From assembly GCF_000143415.4 (NCBI RefSeq), contig NW_003314308.1:692254-756253 (forward strand): DNA of 64,000 bases. Reading direction: 5' to 3'. The notes beneath the pieces were generated by a model. It was not told the origin of the DNA. It was given only the letters and a program-made list of their open reading frames with translations, and made no database searches. The DNA is from Selaginella moellendorffii (lineage: Eukaryota > Streptophyta > Lycopodiopsida > Selaginellales > Selaginellaceae). Below, piece by piece: positions 22,264-33,649 of this stretch; within the stretch, counting starts at the first letter, position 1; the number at the start of each line of letters is the position of its first letter. The translations under genes were made by a program, and so were the position numbers.

Positions 22264-23694
22264 TTAGAAGTCAGGAAGATGTACGGGTAGACGTATTATA
22301 GGGTGTGAACGTTCATGTATTTTAAATCTAAATATCCTCCAAATAACTTCCGATGCTGAAATGTATCGGGTATTTATAAAATTTGTGATTTCATCACAAT
22401 TTAATACGTTTCCAGATTGAGTAGCTGTTTGGATTTCAATGGTTGCACAATCATATCCTTTATAAATATATTGAAAAAGATACTTAATACTTTTATTTGA
22501 TGCACATATTTCTACATTTATATGGGCTTTGTATTTTTTACATAAATATTTATTATATAGGACAATCCATCTGTTATCAATTGGAACATCATTTTTAAGG
22601 AAGGTATTGTTTGGCTTAAAATATTCTGGGTACCCATCGACACAATATGTAGTTCCGTCATTGAAGTTTTTGGGATAGTTTTTGGAGCATTTTTTGTTTT
22701 CCATACATGGACTTTGAGGATTTAGTAATCCACATGGACTATGTATCATATGTGATGTGATTATTTCAAATAATTCGGGTTTTGATAAAAGGTCAAGTAA
22801 TTGAGCAAATACATATTGGTCAATAGTGTCACGGTCTTTAATTTTACTTTCATTGTATAATATGCCTAGAAAATGACAATGTGGCAAACCTTTTTTTTGG
22901 AACTCAATGACACATATAAATGCAATAGATCTTCCAAAGATATTATTTTGTGTAATATCATGAAGAAAATATTTTAGCTTCATGTTAAAAACCCTAGCAA
23001 CTAAATCAGGTCGGTGTTCAGGTCCTTCATTAGGGTGCAAATTTTGTAATATTTGAAGCCATTTAAGGTTGCAAATGAAAGTTATGAAAATATCAGGTTT
23101 TGAGTATTTTGTTACAATTGCCATAGCATCTTGGTAATTTTGTTGCATAGCTTTTGGGCTTCTTGTAAAAGTAAAAGGTAAAATAACAATTTTTCCTGAT
23201 TGAGCATTTGCATTAGTAGCTTTGCCAACAACATAATCCATTAAACTTGTATAAAAATCAACTCTTATATTTTTTTGATTAGATCTATAGTATTGTAAAT
23301 TGTTGCTTTTAATTTTAACATAGGCATCTATAATATATTGTTGGGTGAGTTTTCCAATATGTAAAATTTGGTCATATGTAACTGTAGAGGTTGATAATGT
23401 TGAATCTCTTTTGGACAAACGATATGTATAATATTGAAAGAGTGTTACATGCTTGTTAGAAGAAAGCTTGTCATGCCAAGCTCTATCTCCATGTGGAAAA
23501 AGCAATGGATAAACCATAAGATCACAATTAGCATTTAAAATAGATATATGTTGTGGTTTTGATGATTTTGGATGAATGCATATTTCACAGTCAAAAGGTG
23601 GCATACCATCTTCACTTTGGAAAACTATTGCAACATCATTAGTTTGTGGAGTATTATATCGACGATGGTCTGTGCCTTCATTTTTAATGAGCAT
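22264..23694 (-). pseudogene. Helitron Rep (HUH) N-terminal region
   Basis: A 476-residue frame matching the Helitron-like N domain and HUH replication initiator. Signs are the KHVTLFQYYTYRL block near residue 80, YxDAMAIV (about 190), PDIFITFICNLKW, then the two-histidine motif FQKKGLPHCHFLGIL, followed by HMIHSPCGLLNPQSPCM and CSKNYPKNF. The HUH motif is intact (HCH). The downstream part with the catalytic tyrosines is lost: the frame ends soon after SEVIWRIFRFKIHERSHP, and the helicase follows only in pieces. The 5' end of the protein is also broken (degenerate frame to about 24120). Confidence 0.8.
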
Positions 23695-24449
23695 ATATAC
23701 TCCACGTAAATTGCTACCATAAATAATAGTTCTTGAAATATTTTCTCATTCCAATTCATACATCATTCTAAAAGCTTGTGCATATGGATTAATATGTCAA
23801 AGTATCATATCTAGTTGAAGCAGTAAATTATAATCACAGTTAATGTTAAAAGGGTTTTGTTTTCTAATATCAGTAGCCTCATTGGAATCTAGCATGTACA
23901 ATTGACTGTAACTTGGATTTTGATGTATTGAAGGATGTTATGGCATAATTTTGTGATAGATTTGTCCATGAATTCTATAGCAGTATGGACCATGACCCGT
24001 AAAAGTATCAATGCTAGCTCCCATAGATGCGAAAGCAACACTATTACATTGTCTTATATTACTCTTGAAATTAGAGTGTTTGTGTGAGTTATATACAGAA
24101 TACAGAAAAGGTATTGGAGGCAGGTAGACCTATCCACTCTAGTAACAAATAAACTTGTTCTCATTGGCAAAGTGTGAGGCATGACAATACTTACAAATAT
24201 ATGATAGGGGACCTATATTCATTGTCAAAACAGATGTATCATTATATAGGTAATTGCTAGCAAGTGTGCTGCAAATCTGAGGTGAACAGGGCAAATAGGA
24301 ATTCGAAATTGACTGCTGTTTAATGTGATTATTAAGATTTGTTTGATGTCGATACTCTATAGCCTCTTGATATTACTGTTGTAAAAGCTATATGTATGTT
24401 TGTGCTAGTTAGTGTCTTAAACGTTATAATGAAGTGATAATGCTTTGCT

Positions 24450-25160
24450 TACTGCGTGAGTTTGTGCTCCCTGTCCCATCGCAACACTATTGTGTGTGTT
24501 GTGTGGGTGAGTGATGGAACGATGTACCACTTGCTCGTCGCGTGCTCTGGAGCCGACCATCTGCTGCTCACTTTACAATTACGTGCATTCCCTGGAAGAA
24601 TAGACTCGTCAGTAAAAACCATGGTATGTTTGGGTAAGCTTACCACTGTTGTCTTGTTGGGATCATCTATAGCTTTCCTCGGGTCGTCAACACTTTTGTA
24701 CGTGATGAAAGCGAATCCCCTGCTGGATCAAAAATAGGAATTCCTGTGCCTCACGTCCACACCTCCAGGCTCTGCAACGCTGCTCGCCATCCATTCCAGC
24801 AAAATCCCTGGCCGCTGCTTCCCTGTCGATGCCTCCGGCCACGCCATTGCAGCTGCTCGTCGCCAAAATCCTGCTCGGACGATTTGGGCTCCTTCTGCTG
24901 GAAAAGGGATGCCGAGCGATCCCCTGTCCTTGGTTGCTGCTGGGCAGCAGTGCCCCCTCTCTCGCTTCCCCTGGAAACCCCGTGGCTGGGAGGAGCCGTG
25001 GTGAAAAAAAGAGAGCGTTACCAGGCAAGCAGACGGGTGTCGCTCACACCTCCTCCCCTGGCCGGGGCCATGCCGCGTGCCCACTGGCCAGCCCATAACC
25101 TCACAAAAATATTTCAAAAGGACGTGTGGTAAGAAACTGATATTTACCAGTTTACCCCAC
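24450..25160 (-). pseudogene. Captured gene fragment inside the Helitron (RRM-like exon)
   Basis: This part of the Helitron has much higher GC than the rest. On the minus strand at about 24715-24640, after a possible acceptor (atccagcag), the frame reads GFAFITYKSVDDPRKAIDDP, a good RNP1 motif and helix 2 of an RNA-recognition motif, then an exon end at a GTAAGC donor. Upstream minus frames (24687-25162) are open but unrecognised. This fits capture of host exons by a Helitron. The parent gene is not in this window. Confidence 0.5.
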
Positions 25161-25317
25161 ATCCGACGGCCCCGATTGGCCAGATCCGGCGGCCCACAAA
25201 GTTCGGCGTTTGCTCCTTATAGTAGTAGATATTTCTTCTACTTCATAACCACATTTTAAGAAATGCCCAAAAATCGATTATCACTTTGTTATCATCCACT
25301 CATGCAGCTCGATAATT

Positions 25318-25502
25318 AGCACAGGCAATTTTCCGGAGGAAGAGATACACAGCAGTGAATTCAACATTGTTGGCTTTTATTTTATTTTATTTGATTGAAG
25401 GATTTCAAAAAGTATAGCACAGGCAATTTTCCGGAGGAAGAGATACACAGCAGTGAATTCAACATTGTTGGCTTTTATTTGATTTTATTTGATTGAAGGA
25501 TT
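25318..25502. repeat. 87-bp tandem duplication
   Basis: Positions 25318-25404 and 25416-25502 are nearly identical (one clear mismatch, T/G, in the T-rich part), offset 98 bases. The second copy ends at the stop codon of the lectin gene, so this is a recent duplication of its 3' UTR. Confidence 0.9.
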
Positions 25503-26492
25503 CTACTTGGGTTCCCGCCATAGCTCAGTTTGATAGTCAGTCTCCCAGATGACGATGTAGCCACCATCTGTGACAGAGAGGCCAGCAGTAACCACACAAT
25601 TTGGCTGATTTGGGCAGTACTTGTTCGAAGCAAATAGAACCCACTTTCCAGTGGAATCAACCATCACTAGATTTCCATCCATTTGGAGGTTGATGTAGCA
25701 ACCCTTGGCCTTCTCAAAAGTGTCACTTGCCCACACCACCTTGTTCACGTCTCTACGCAAATCATAGAGAACGAAGTTGCAATCTTGTTGCATAATTGCC
25801 CTGTATCTTCCATTGTGAGATACGAGCGTGCCTTGCCTGCCAATGTATGAGCCCAAGGCAGCGTCGGCTCCTCCGATCATGTTGGATTGAGAAGGCCAGC
25901 AGTTTTTCCAGCTGGGATCCGTGGTAATGTCGAAGAGAGTGCGGTTAAAGTCACGAGAATGATCAAACACTGGCTCGTCTGGAAGGTCTTCTGTCAATTC
26001 AAGAGACGAAGAAGCCATGTTCTCTGACCTTCCATACCAAGATACATAGTCAATGGCAAACATCTTCCAGACGCAGAGAATTCGGCCATAGCCTCTGCTC
26101 TCAATCTCCTGGGAGGTCACACTATAGAGACCCAAGAATGCATTCACTAGTGCCTGGGAACTTATGACCTGAGAAGAATCTGGTGTGACATAGCACATTC
26201 CATCGTTCCCGTGCACGCTAAACAGCCACAGCCTAACACTCACCTTGAAGTTGAAATTTGATGCAGCCATGAATGTTGATGTGAAGCTTCTTCCATAAGT
26301 GTAATAGTTCTCCCTTGAAATTGACTGGATGAGCTTTAGAATGGCCCTCGAGATCAGGCGAGAATCACCATATCCGAACCTCAATGCATATTGTCTTGCT
26401 TGAAACTCGGGATCCGCTACAATAGGATTGTGGTTAGAAAATAGAAATAAAGCGAGGAACAGCCTAGGGACCATGTCCAAGAATTTGGACAT
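25503..26492 (-). CDS. Secreted protein with bulb-type (mannose-binding) lectin domain
   Basis: Intronless, 329 residues. A signal peptide (hydrophobic LFLALFLF, likely cut near IVA/DPEF, residue ~26) sends it to the secretory pathway. The C-terminal ~115 residues (about 215-329) are a B_lectin/GNA-like domain: QQDCNFVLYD matches the sugar site QxDxNxVxY well; QMDGNLVMV matches in part; the third site (VTDGGYIVIW) is degenerate. So one to two sugar sites may work. Conserved cysteines flank the second site. The middle part (about 30-200: FGYGDSRLISRAIL, then MASSSLELTEDLP) is not a domain I recognise; no kinase or S-locus domain is present. A likely role is carbohydrate binding in defence or storage. 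It lies just outside the Helitron and looks intact. Confidence 0.8.
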   Translation of the reverse strand: MSKFLDMVPRLFLALFLFSNHNPIVADPEFQARQYALRFGYGDSRLISRAILKLIQSISRENYYTYGRSFTSTFMAASNFNFKVSVRLWLFSVHGNDGMCYVTPDSSQVISSQALVNAFLGLYSVTSQEIESRGYGRILCVWKMFAIDYVSWYGRSENMASSSLELTEDLPDEPVFDHSRDFNRTLFDITTDPSWKNCWPSQSNMIGGADAALGSYIGRQGTLVSHNGRYRAIMQQDCNFVLYDLRRDVNKVVWASDTFEKAKGCYINLQMDGNLVMVDSTGKWVLFASNKYCPNQPNCVVTAGLSVTDGGYIVIWETDYQTELWREPK

Positions 26493-26548
26493 AGCTAGCT
26501 CCTTACAAGCTCCCCCAACCTCATCTTGATTAGTTGCTGTGGTTAATC

Positions 26549-26554
26549 TTTATA
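26549..26554 (-). promoter_or_regulatory. Putative TATA box of the lectin gene
   Basis: Minus-strand TATAAA in the context CTACTATAAAGATT, about 57 bases before the ATG at 26492, which fits a short 5' UTR. Confidence 0.4.
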
Positions 26555-28280
26555 GTAGTATAGTGTGCGATTTTTCCATGTTTTTATGTAAAATGCTTAG
26601 TCTGTGTTCATGTTTGGTTTTATGTGTACTTTATAGCTGTGTATACCACTTTTTTAATTAATTATAGAAGTTTGTTTTGTTTTTTTTGTTGTTTTACAAC
26701 TGTATTTTTTGTTATTTTTGATTTTTGGTTTGCTTAACCAAACCTGTAGATATACTTAGAATATGTTTGGATATTCTAAGATATTTGCAGTTATTATTCA
26801 TTTAGATTAATATTTTATTTATAATTTATAAACATATTTATGATTATAAACTTTTATTTGATCAACTGGATTAATAGATATGAATAATACTACTATTAAG
26901 CAAACCAAGCATTGCTCAATGTGTAACAAATTATTTTTAACTTAAGCATTTTTATAAAACCAATGCCATACTCTGTGTTATTGGTGTTAATATGTAGCTC
27001 TTTATTTTTAAAATTATATTCCAGTCAACAATTATGCCAACTAATCTAGGTGCATCTTTTTTTTTTACACATTTGCAGATATATAGTTTTATTTTCAATT
27101 GCATACAAAAATATAATGCAGACAATCATATTTAGATTGCTTAAAAAACAATTGAAATGTGATTGTGTGTATTATATTTTTGTCATGCCTAGAATGCCAA
27201 AGTCTGATGCCACATCATTTTAAACAATATGATGTCACCACAATATTCATTCTTATCTCTTTCCACTTTGATTTGTGATCTCTTGATTGTGAATTTTCTC
27301 TTTGTGCTTGTTAAACTGTGCCATTCTCTTTTCAAAAGCACTCTTAGTCTTGTGTAAGAGTACTCACATTTCTCGTGCAATAGTGTTTGCACTTCCCACA
27401 TACTAGCACTCCCTTAGCAGCTGAGAGGTTTGGAGCATGGCACCATAGTCACACCCTAATATAGGCTGAATAGTGCTTCAAGCATTATATATAGTGGGTG
27501 AGAGTGAACAATTGGAATGTGTGCTAGTTGTGGTAAAGGCATTAGGCAATGGTGCAAAGCCTTTTTTTAAGTTAGCTTCATCATGCTTCAAGTGTTGAGT
27601 ATAGTGGTTTTGTTATGAGTAAGTACTTTAAAGCATTAGCTTGGCATTGTATAATTTGTTACACTCAGCCATGCTGCAAAGCAACAACACTTTCTTAGGT
27701 TTTTATTTCTTACCTTCAGCTTTGTGATTATTGCAATGAGTTTATTGTGAGGAGTGAATGTAAGTAAGTAATTAATTTGTGCCTATTTATCTAATACACG
27801 TGCTAATGTGTGCATTTTCTATTCTAGATTATTTTCATGGTTGAAAAATTGAGAGTTTTGTGCCAATTTGAATAACACACACTTGGATATATGAGTGTAA
27901 TGCAATAATTTACTAATTTGCTAGGGGATGGTCCAAAGTTGAGTTGAGCTCACGAGTTAAGCTCAATTCAACACAAGTTAACTCAAGTCAACACAGTCAA
28001 CTAGAAGTCTTACAAAGGAAATCTAAATTGAACAAATAAAGGTTCAAGCAAACTTTAAAATATTTAAATACGTAAATATCTAAGTTAAAAGTTTTTATAA
28101 GATTGAATTGTTTAAAAAAGACAAAGTTCACGAGAACCTATCTTTCATAAAATTATATTATTTTATTATGACTACTATTACAGCTGGCATATTTTAATTT
28201 GACTACTTAATATTTTAAATACTTTTAGAGCTATAGATACTATTCTTTCATTCAAAAGATTTTTTAAGGTTCTTGAGAAG
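26555..28280. other. AT-rich stretch without a supported gene
   Basis: Long AT-rich sequence with no coding frame I can support. The minus frame at 27189-27401 has no family features. At 27944-28000 there is a run of GAGTT/AACTC-type short repeats (gagttgagctcacgagttaagctc) which folds weakly. Confidence 0.4.
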
Positions 28281-28529
28281 ATGGGAAGCAAGGAAAATAC
28301 AAGATTTGTGAGTAAGAGTTGTAGTGCAAAAGAATGTGAGAATGTTAATTTTGTTTCACTACCACAATTTTTATATTATACTCCTAGTTTTTATGATCTA
28401 TCTGGGAATGTGGAAACCACTATCATGATTGATAAAAATGCTCCTATTACTTCTGAAACAATAGTCCAAAGCAAAAGAAATGAAGAAATGAATAGCACGG
28501 CGGAAAGCCTCAAGAAATTTATTCCATAA
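28281..28529 (+). CDS. Small unknown protein, paralogue of the one at 60301
   Basis: 82 residues from an ATG in good context. I do not recognise the family. It aligns with the small protein at 60301-60558: here VNFVSLPQFLYYTP, APITSETIV, STAESLKK; there VEYISLPNSPYYTL, APVTSETTI, STAESTKK. The shared pattern (aromatic-SLP-x-x-x-YYT, AP(I/V)TSET, STAES.KK) and same length show common descent, and the frame has been kept open in both although the surrounding DNA has decayed, which argues for coding. Hydrophilic, no signal peptide, no membrane segment. It lies about 1.7 kb from a decayed ParB/methyltransferase-like gene, as its paralogue lies in the same transposon as the better-preserved one. 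Confidence 0.5.
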   Translation: MGSKENTRFVSKSCSAKECENVNFVSLPQFLYYTPSFYDLSGNVETTIMIDKNAPITSETIVQSKRNEEMNSTAESLKKFIP

Positions 28530-29129
28530 AGCTTTCTATGATATTTGTAATTTACATATTAATTCATATTAAAAACTCTGTTGCCTACCTATATTGTAAT
28601 CCTCTCATATGATAAGACCAAGGTATATTTTTGCAATGAATCCTCATTAAAAGTTTTCGGGAGTTATTTGTGAATAATAATAAAAGAAATCGAAATCTTT
28701 TGAAAGACTCAAAAGTAATATCACATCAAAGAATCAACTTTATCTACATTTCCAAGACTGAAAGACAATCTCACACAAGAGAATAGTAGTGTGCCAACGT
28801 GCTCTACCACTATAATGTGGTCTATATTTCCTTGCAGTCTATTTCCTTAGACATTTGGCATGTGTAGAAAAGAATATATGTGTAGCAAAGTAGGATTTCA
28901 TTATAATGATAGAGTATGTGTATACACGATAATTTAAAATTTTAGAAGCTCTTATGTTTACAAGTAAGCTATGATTATGAAGCCCCATTTCCAAAACTGA
29001 CATTTAAAGAATCTGAATATTGTCAATGTCATAATAAATAAACCTCATTTTGAGACTAAAACTTAATATATAAACTATCTAGAAAAGTTATAGTCATTAT
29101 AATTTTTTGGTTCTCCTTGAGTTCCTTGG

Positions 29130-29640
29130 AAGTTTGTATTGAAATGGCTCGAAAGAAAGTCACTACTACTTGTACTTAGCCCTCAGCATTTCATATTAAT
29201 CTCCACCTCCATCCCCAAGTTTTACCAACATTCCAGCTTCACCTCCATATAATAATCCTTTTTCTACTAAGGGCTCTAGTGAAGTTGAATTAGAGTTTTT
29301 TATATATGAAATTCCAAATCTTTCTACTAAAGAGAGATTGCCTCTAGCGCTTCAAGAGTAATATCACATGTTTTTGCAAGATCTTGTTCTTGACATGGTG
29401 GGACTACTTGAAAGCACAAAATATTATTACATTCGGTGTTTAATATGCTACTTTTTCTTGGACAAAACAAATGGTTATATGGGTTTATGAACTTTTCTTG
29501 AGCACTATAGAAATTGCCCAACGGCGGGTCTGGAAAATGTGCATGTATGAATATACAATAAATTCAAGAATGAGTTATGGATACCTACCCAATATCACTT
29601 TGTGATGAGGAATAATATCCCCTTGGAAAACACTGCATTA
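29130..29640 (+). pseudogene. Degenerate coding stretch, unidentified
   Basis: Broken plus frames beginning ATGGCTCGAAAGAAAG at 29143 look protein-like in pieces (FTNIPASPPYNNPFSTKGS; LPLALQE; LQDLVLDMVGLLES; CPTAGLENVHVYEY) but hold several stops and frame changes. I do not recognise the family. Probably part of the same decayed element as the genes on either side. Confidence 0.3.
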
Positions 29641-30179
29641 GCTAGTGCAAAATATGGGGTTTTTAGGCCACCCTATAGTGGAATGTAAGATTTAGAATTA
29701 CTTTACTATACTATAATATTATCACTATTAAAAGAAAAAATATAATAAAATGATATTAGTTGTAGGTAACATACTTTGTTCTAAAAGGTACTATCATATC
29801 ATATACAATTTTTTACAAAATGTTGAAAGAGGAGATGGCAACATACAAGTGCTACAAAGTGATGGTGACAAGTGAGAATGATAGTTTGCAATTATAATAT
29901 TTGACACTGAATTGACATTTGACACTTTCACTGACATATGACATATAACAAAATTTTCATTTTATGTAAGGATGCAATTAACTTTTTTCTGCCTCATCAT
30001 CAACATATTGATTTCTTTTATACTTCCTTCTATATTGGTATTATGGGGAAGATTCATCTTGCATATGTTGAACCATGGCTTTTGCATAATCAAGGAGACT
30101 TCCCAAGCCTCTAATTCTAGAAACTCCAAGTGATTGTGATCTATAAAATAGAATTAAACATCTATTGAAATTTTAATAA

Positions 30180-33100
30180 ATATAATTTACCTCCTTGAGG
30201 TTGGAGGCAACTCACGAAATCCTTTGAGCCAGTGTTTAAAAAAATAATGTTCTTCAATAGCAAACACCAACCTACCAAAGTCACATGTTGCCTCCACCAT
30301 AGAACCACTATCTGGTATGCAATCAATCACAACACCATCTAGTGGGCAATAGAGCTCAAGCAAGACTTGCGTCGCTGATAGAGTTCAAAATTGGTACTCT
30401 GGAAACGTCTTGTGGATCTGCTCATCCACAAGGTTGGGTATGATGTTAGTGGAACTGTCGTACCCAGGCAAAACATGTGTTGCACGTTCACTGTCACAAA
30501 ACCCATTATGTGTGTTTTTACAAAAGGCATGATAGGTCCACATCATAACCTGGAAAATAAAAATGTTTAGAAATTAGATAAAAATATAAAATACATACTC
30601 ACTTTTTCAGGCTTCCCTTGGACACCCCTCGTATCGACGCCAATAGGATCCAAGATACACATGGAAAAGAATGACTTGAAATGAACTTTTGCTGTGCATG
30701 TCATAAGCTCATACATCCAGTTAGGGTTGTTCGGTAGGTTGAAGACGACATGGCCAACTTCAAGAATAAGTGCTTCAGACAAGAGGAATGCATCACGCAT
30801 GTGGTCAGGTGTGAGAAAGTTCCAATCCTCAACTTTCCCATTAATATCTGCAAGACCATCTGGAAAGTTGAAGAGAATGAAGTGTGCAACTGGGAGCAAG
30901 GGCCTTTATATCTTTTGGCACCAACGGTTAAACTAGTGTTGTATATCCATGTTGATATCATATTCCATAACAGATGTCAACAATCTATTATAAGAGCTAA
31001 TGAAGATACCCACAATACTAGGATGGACTTATAAAAAAACTAAGTGAATGAAAAAAGCAATAAATAATATGCTACTGTCATATGGTAGGTTGTCAATGAG
31101 AGTTCCTCCAACTCCTCTTCACGAGCATCTCGTTGAGCTAGAATGAAATTACTACTAACAATCATTGTTGCAAAAAATATGTATTACCACCTTTATTTTG
31201 TAAAATTCACTTTTGCTTACCTTGAGGTTGACTTAATATTTTATAAACCACTTGATCATTATTATTTACTGATGGAACCTGATTCAAATCTTGGTTGTTT
31301 TATGGTTGAACTAAAGCTTAATCCTGGCTATCTGGTGGTGAAACACGAACTTGATTTAGAGCTTCCTCGTCCTCGTCTCCATCATCACTTGCATTGCCAT
31401 CGTTGCTAACATTAACAACTTCCTCGTGGTCTAGTGTAAAGGTCTCATTCCCTAGGAGCTCCAACTCCCAAGGGCCTTTGGAACTCTCGCAAACATTATT
31501 GGGTACATTCTTCCATCCTTAGACCCTTTGTAACAAGTCAAGTGCAAATCGGTGCCTCAAATGGCATACCTCTATATCGAAGATATCTGTAAATAATATA
31601 TATTTCAAAAATGTTTTAGAAATCATATTATACCTGTAAGCTGCACGTTACATGAAATAAAGCTGACCATGTTGGCTATCATAAGTTGTTGTGCTTATAG
31701 ACTTCTCTGGCAACCACCCCTTTTCGATCCCTTCCAATGATGTGTTGATGTAGGTGTCGAAAGACATGAATATGCCATCTGGATCGTCACCAATGTACGG
31801 TGCCAAAAATTTCTCACCTTCACTTATAGTTTGTGTAATGTAGATAGCCCTTCTCATCATGTTCTCAAATAGTTCTAGTAGTCCTTTCTCTCTGTTCATC
31901 AAACAGACATTGAGGAATTCTAAAGTCTCTATTTATTTCTTATATGGAATCTTTAATTTTGCAATATTGTAAATTATGTCATCTGGAGTTTTGTTCATTG
32001 CAAAAGTAACATGTGCATAATTGAGAAAAATGAAGTATGATAAAAAATTTACATTCATGAGAAGAAATTTTGGCTATAGTCTCTAGCGACTCCTTTAGCC
32101 TACGATTGTTTGCAATGCATACTAGTTTCTTTAACTTGAAAGATTTTGCATATTAAATTTTGTGCTCAATTTGTATGAACTCAGCTGAGAGCTCTTCCCG
32201 ACTCTTCTCTAGATATGCAAATTCATAAGCATCTTGCTTAACCTTCACCAAAGGCTAAAAACCAAAACAATTAAAAGAGGCTTTTATAAAATGAAAGGGA
32301 AAGATATACCTTGCACCACATAGCGAGCATAAAACTGATTGGGTTGTTGAACCAAGTTGTACTGTCATTTTGAGTGCATGAGTGTTGAAAAAGTGTTATG
32401 AGATTATCACCATAATGTTATTAGATGTCATCTTCATTCAAGTCTGTCAAAAATTGAAGTTGCTCGATGTTATGAACAAAGTTTTGCTTTTGAACAACGA
32501 ACTGCCCAAACCTACATTTAAACACGACAAAATAAGTTAAAGTGGAGTTGGAGGTAAAATTATAAAACTTACGCATTGATTTCTTGGCAGGCCAAGATAA
32601 GTTTGTTGACATCCAAAGGTCCCCTTGCATAGACATGGCTGACTGGAACATTGATATGGTAGACGGGATCATCGCGAAAATGATCGTCAATACACTTCAT
32701 CCAAGCCCCATATCGATGGTTACTATTAATAATTTGGAACATTGTCCCTGTAAGCTGTCGAGTCTCAGGATGGCTGATAAACATGTTATCAAATTCCAGA
32801 GACTTCCTCCTCCAAATAGGATCTCAGCTATTCACAATCTTGGGTGTGACGGTAATGATCTCTATTGTTCCTGGCTTGCAAAAAGAGACTAAAAACATAC
32901 TGATATTTGTCATAAGGCCATTTTACTTCAACAAGCTATATATGTCCGGGTTGACATGTTTGGATGCTGTGTGGACAAAGCTCGTCTATTACAAACGACA
33001 AAAGGGGATTTCTCTGATCAAGTCACAAGGGCCTAACCACTTGAGCGCCTTAAGTGTTTGGTGAACTGCTTTTTCCCTTATCTGCATAACAGTATCTTGA

Positions 33101-33570
33101 AAGTGCTTGTCCACCATATTATCAGGAAAGTCTGCAACTCTTTCAACTCCAGGCTATTCCTTAGGTTCTTTATCGCGAACACTACTAGATTGCCCAACTT
33201 CAAGGATTTGAGCTGGTGGTTAGCCAGTGAGGAGTAAAGGTGGAGGTGGCAATGGTGATGGTAGGGGTGGTGGTGGTGGTGGCAGGGGTGGAGGCAATAG
33301 TGGTAGTGGTGGTGGCAATGGTGGCAGTGGCAGTGGCGATGGCAATGGTGGAGGTGGTGATGGTGGTAGTGGAGGTGGTGATGGCGGTGGTGGAGGTGTT
33401 GATGGTAGAGATGATGGTGGTAGAGGTAGTGGATCTCTAAGTAAATGTATTTTTGTTGATATGCTAATGGATATGTCGATCATGATATCATCGTCAGTGC
33501 CGAATTGAACTTCTTTTGTTTTCTTAGCTCCAACAACCTTTTTATATGGTACAATTTTCCTTTTCTGCAA
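30180..33570 (-). pseudogene. Decayed ParB-like / DNA-methyltransferase-like protein gene
   Basis: Minus-strand exon pieces with short introns and several stops, homologous in layout to the gene at 48353-54550. In order: a Lys-rich start and a Pro-rich linker from a GGT minisatellite (33570-33220); a ParB-like core near 32780-32570, where MFQIINSNHRYGAWMKCI matches the V-I-x-G-x-H-R-x-x-A box of ParB/Srx domains, followed by PVYHINVPVSHVY; then unassigned exons (32421-32690, 31648-31902); then a methyltransferase-like part. At 30899-30567, FILFNFPDGLADI stands where N4/N6 methylases have a DPPY motif and DAFLLSEALILEVGHVVFNL follows as in that fold. At about 30340-30200, LELYCPLDGVVIDCIPDSGS with A-FAIEEHYFF matches the closing AdoMet-binding motif. 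DPPY is replaced by NFPD, so catalysis is unlikely. Confidence 0.55.
33230..33435. repeat. GGT/GGC-type minisatellite
   Basis: Imperfect 3-, 6- and 9-base repeats (ggtggtggtggtggcaggggtgg and variants). On the minus strand this reads as a Pro-rich linker (PPPPSPPPLPPSPPPP) within the decayed ParB-like gene; on the plus strand as poly-Gly. Both long frames follow from the repeat. Confidence 0.8.
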
Positions 33571-33649
33571 GAGAAAAAATTTTGTTAATAAAACTAAATA
33601 AAGATAATAAGAAATTCAAATTGTCAGAGAGAAAAAAAATCAAGTGGGC

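Larger units (their letters stand above)
20223..25229 (-). mobile_element. Helitron (rolling-circle DNA transposon), decayed
   Basis: Read on the minus strand, the element starts TCTACTACTATAAGG at 25229 and ends CTAG at 20223. A perfect 10-bp hairpin, TTTGCCCAGC with a 4-nt loop, lies at 20229-20252, two bases before the CTAG. It is flanked by A before the 5' TC and T after the CTAG, so insertion was into an AT dinucleotide. These are the textbook Helitron ends (5' TC, 3' hairpin plus CTRR, no target duplication). Length 5,007 bp. Inside, in order, are a captured higher-GC segment (about 24450-25160), the Rep-type protein frame and helicase pieces, all in the matching orientation. Frames are broken, so this copy is not autonomous. 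Confidence 0.82.

Noticed and set aside
33227-33508. Poly-Gly protein frame on the plus strand
   Set aside because: Product of the GGT minisatellite; the other strand fits as a Pro-rich linker of a pseudogene.
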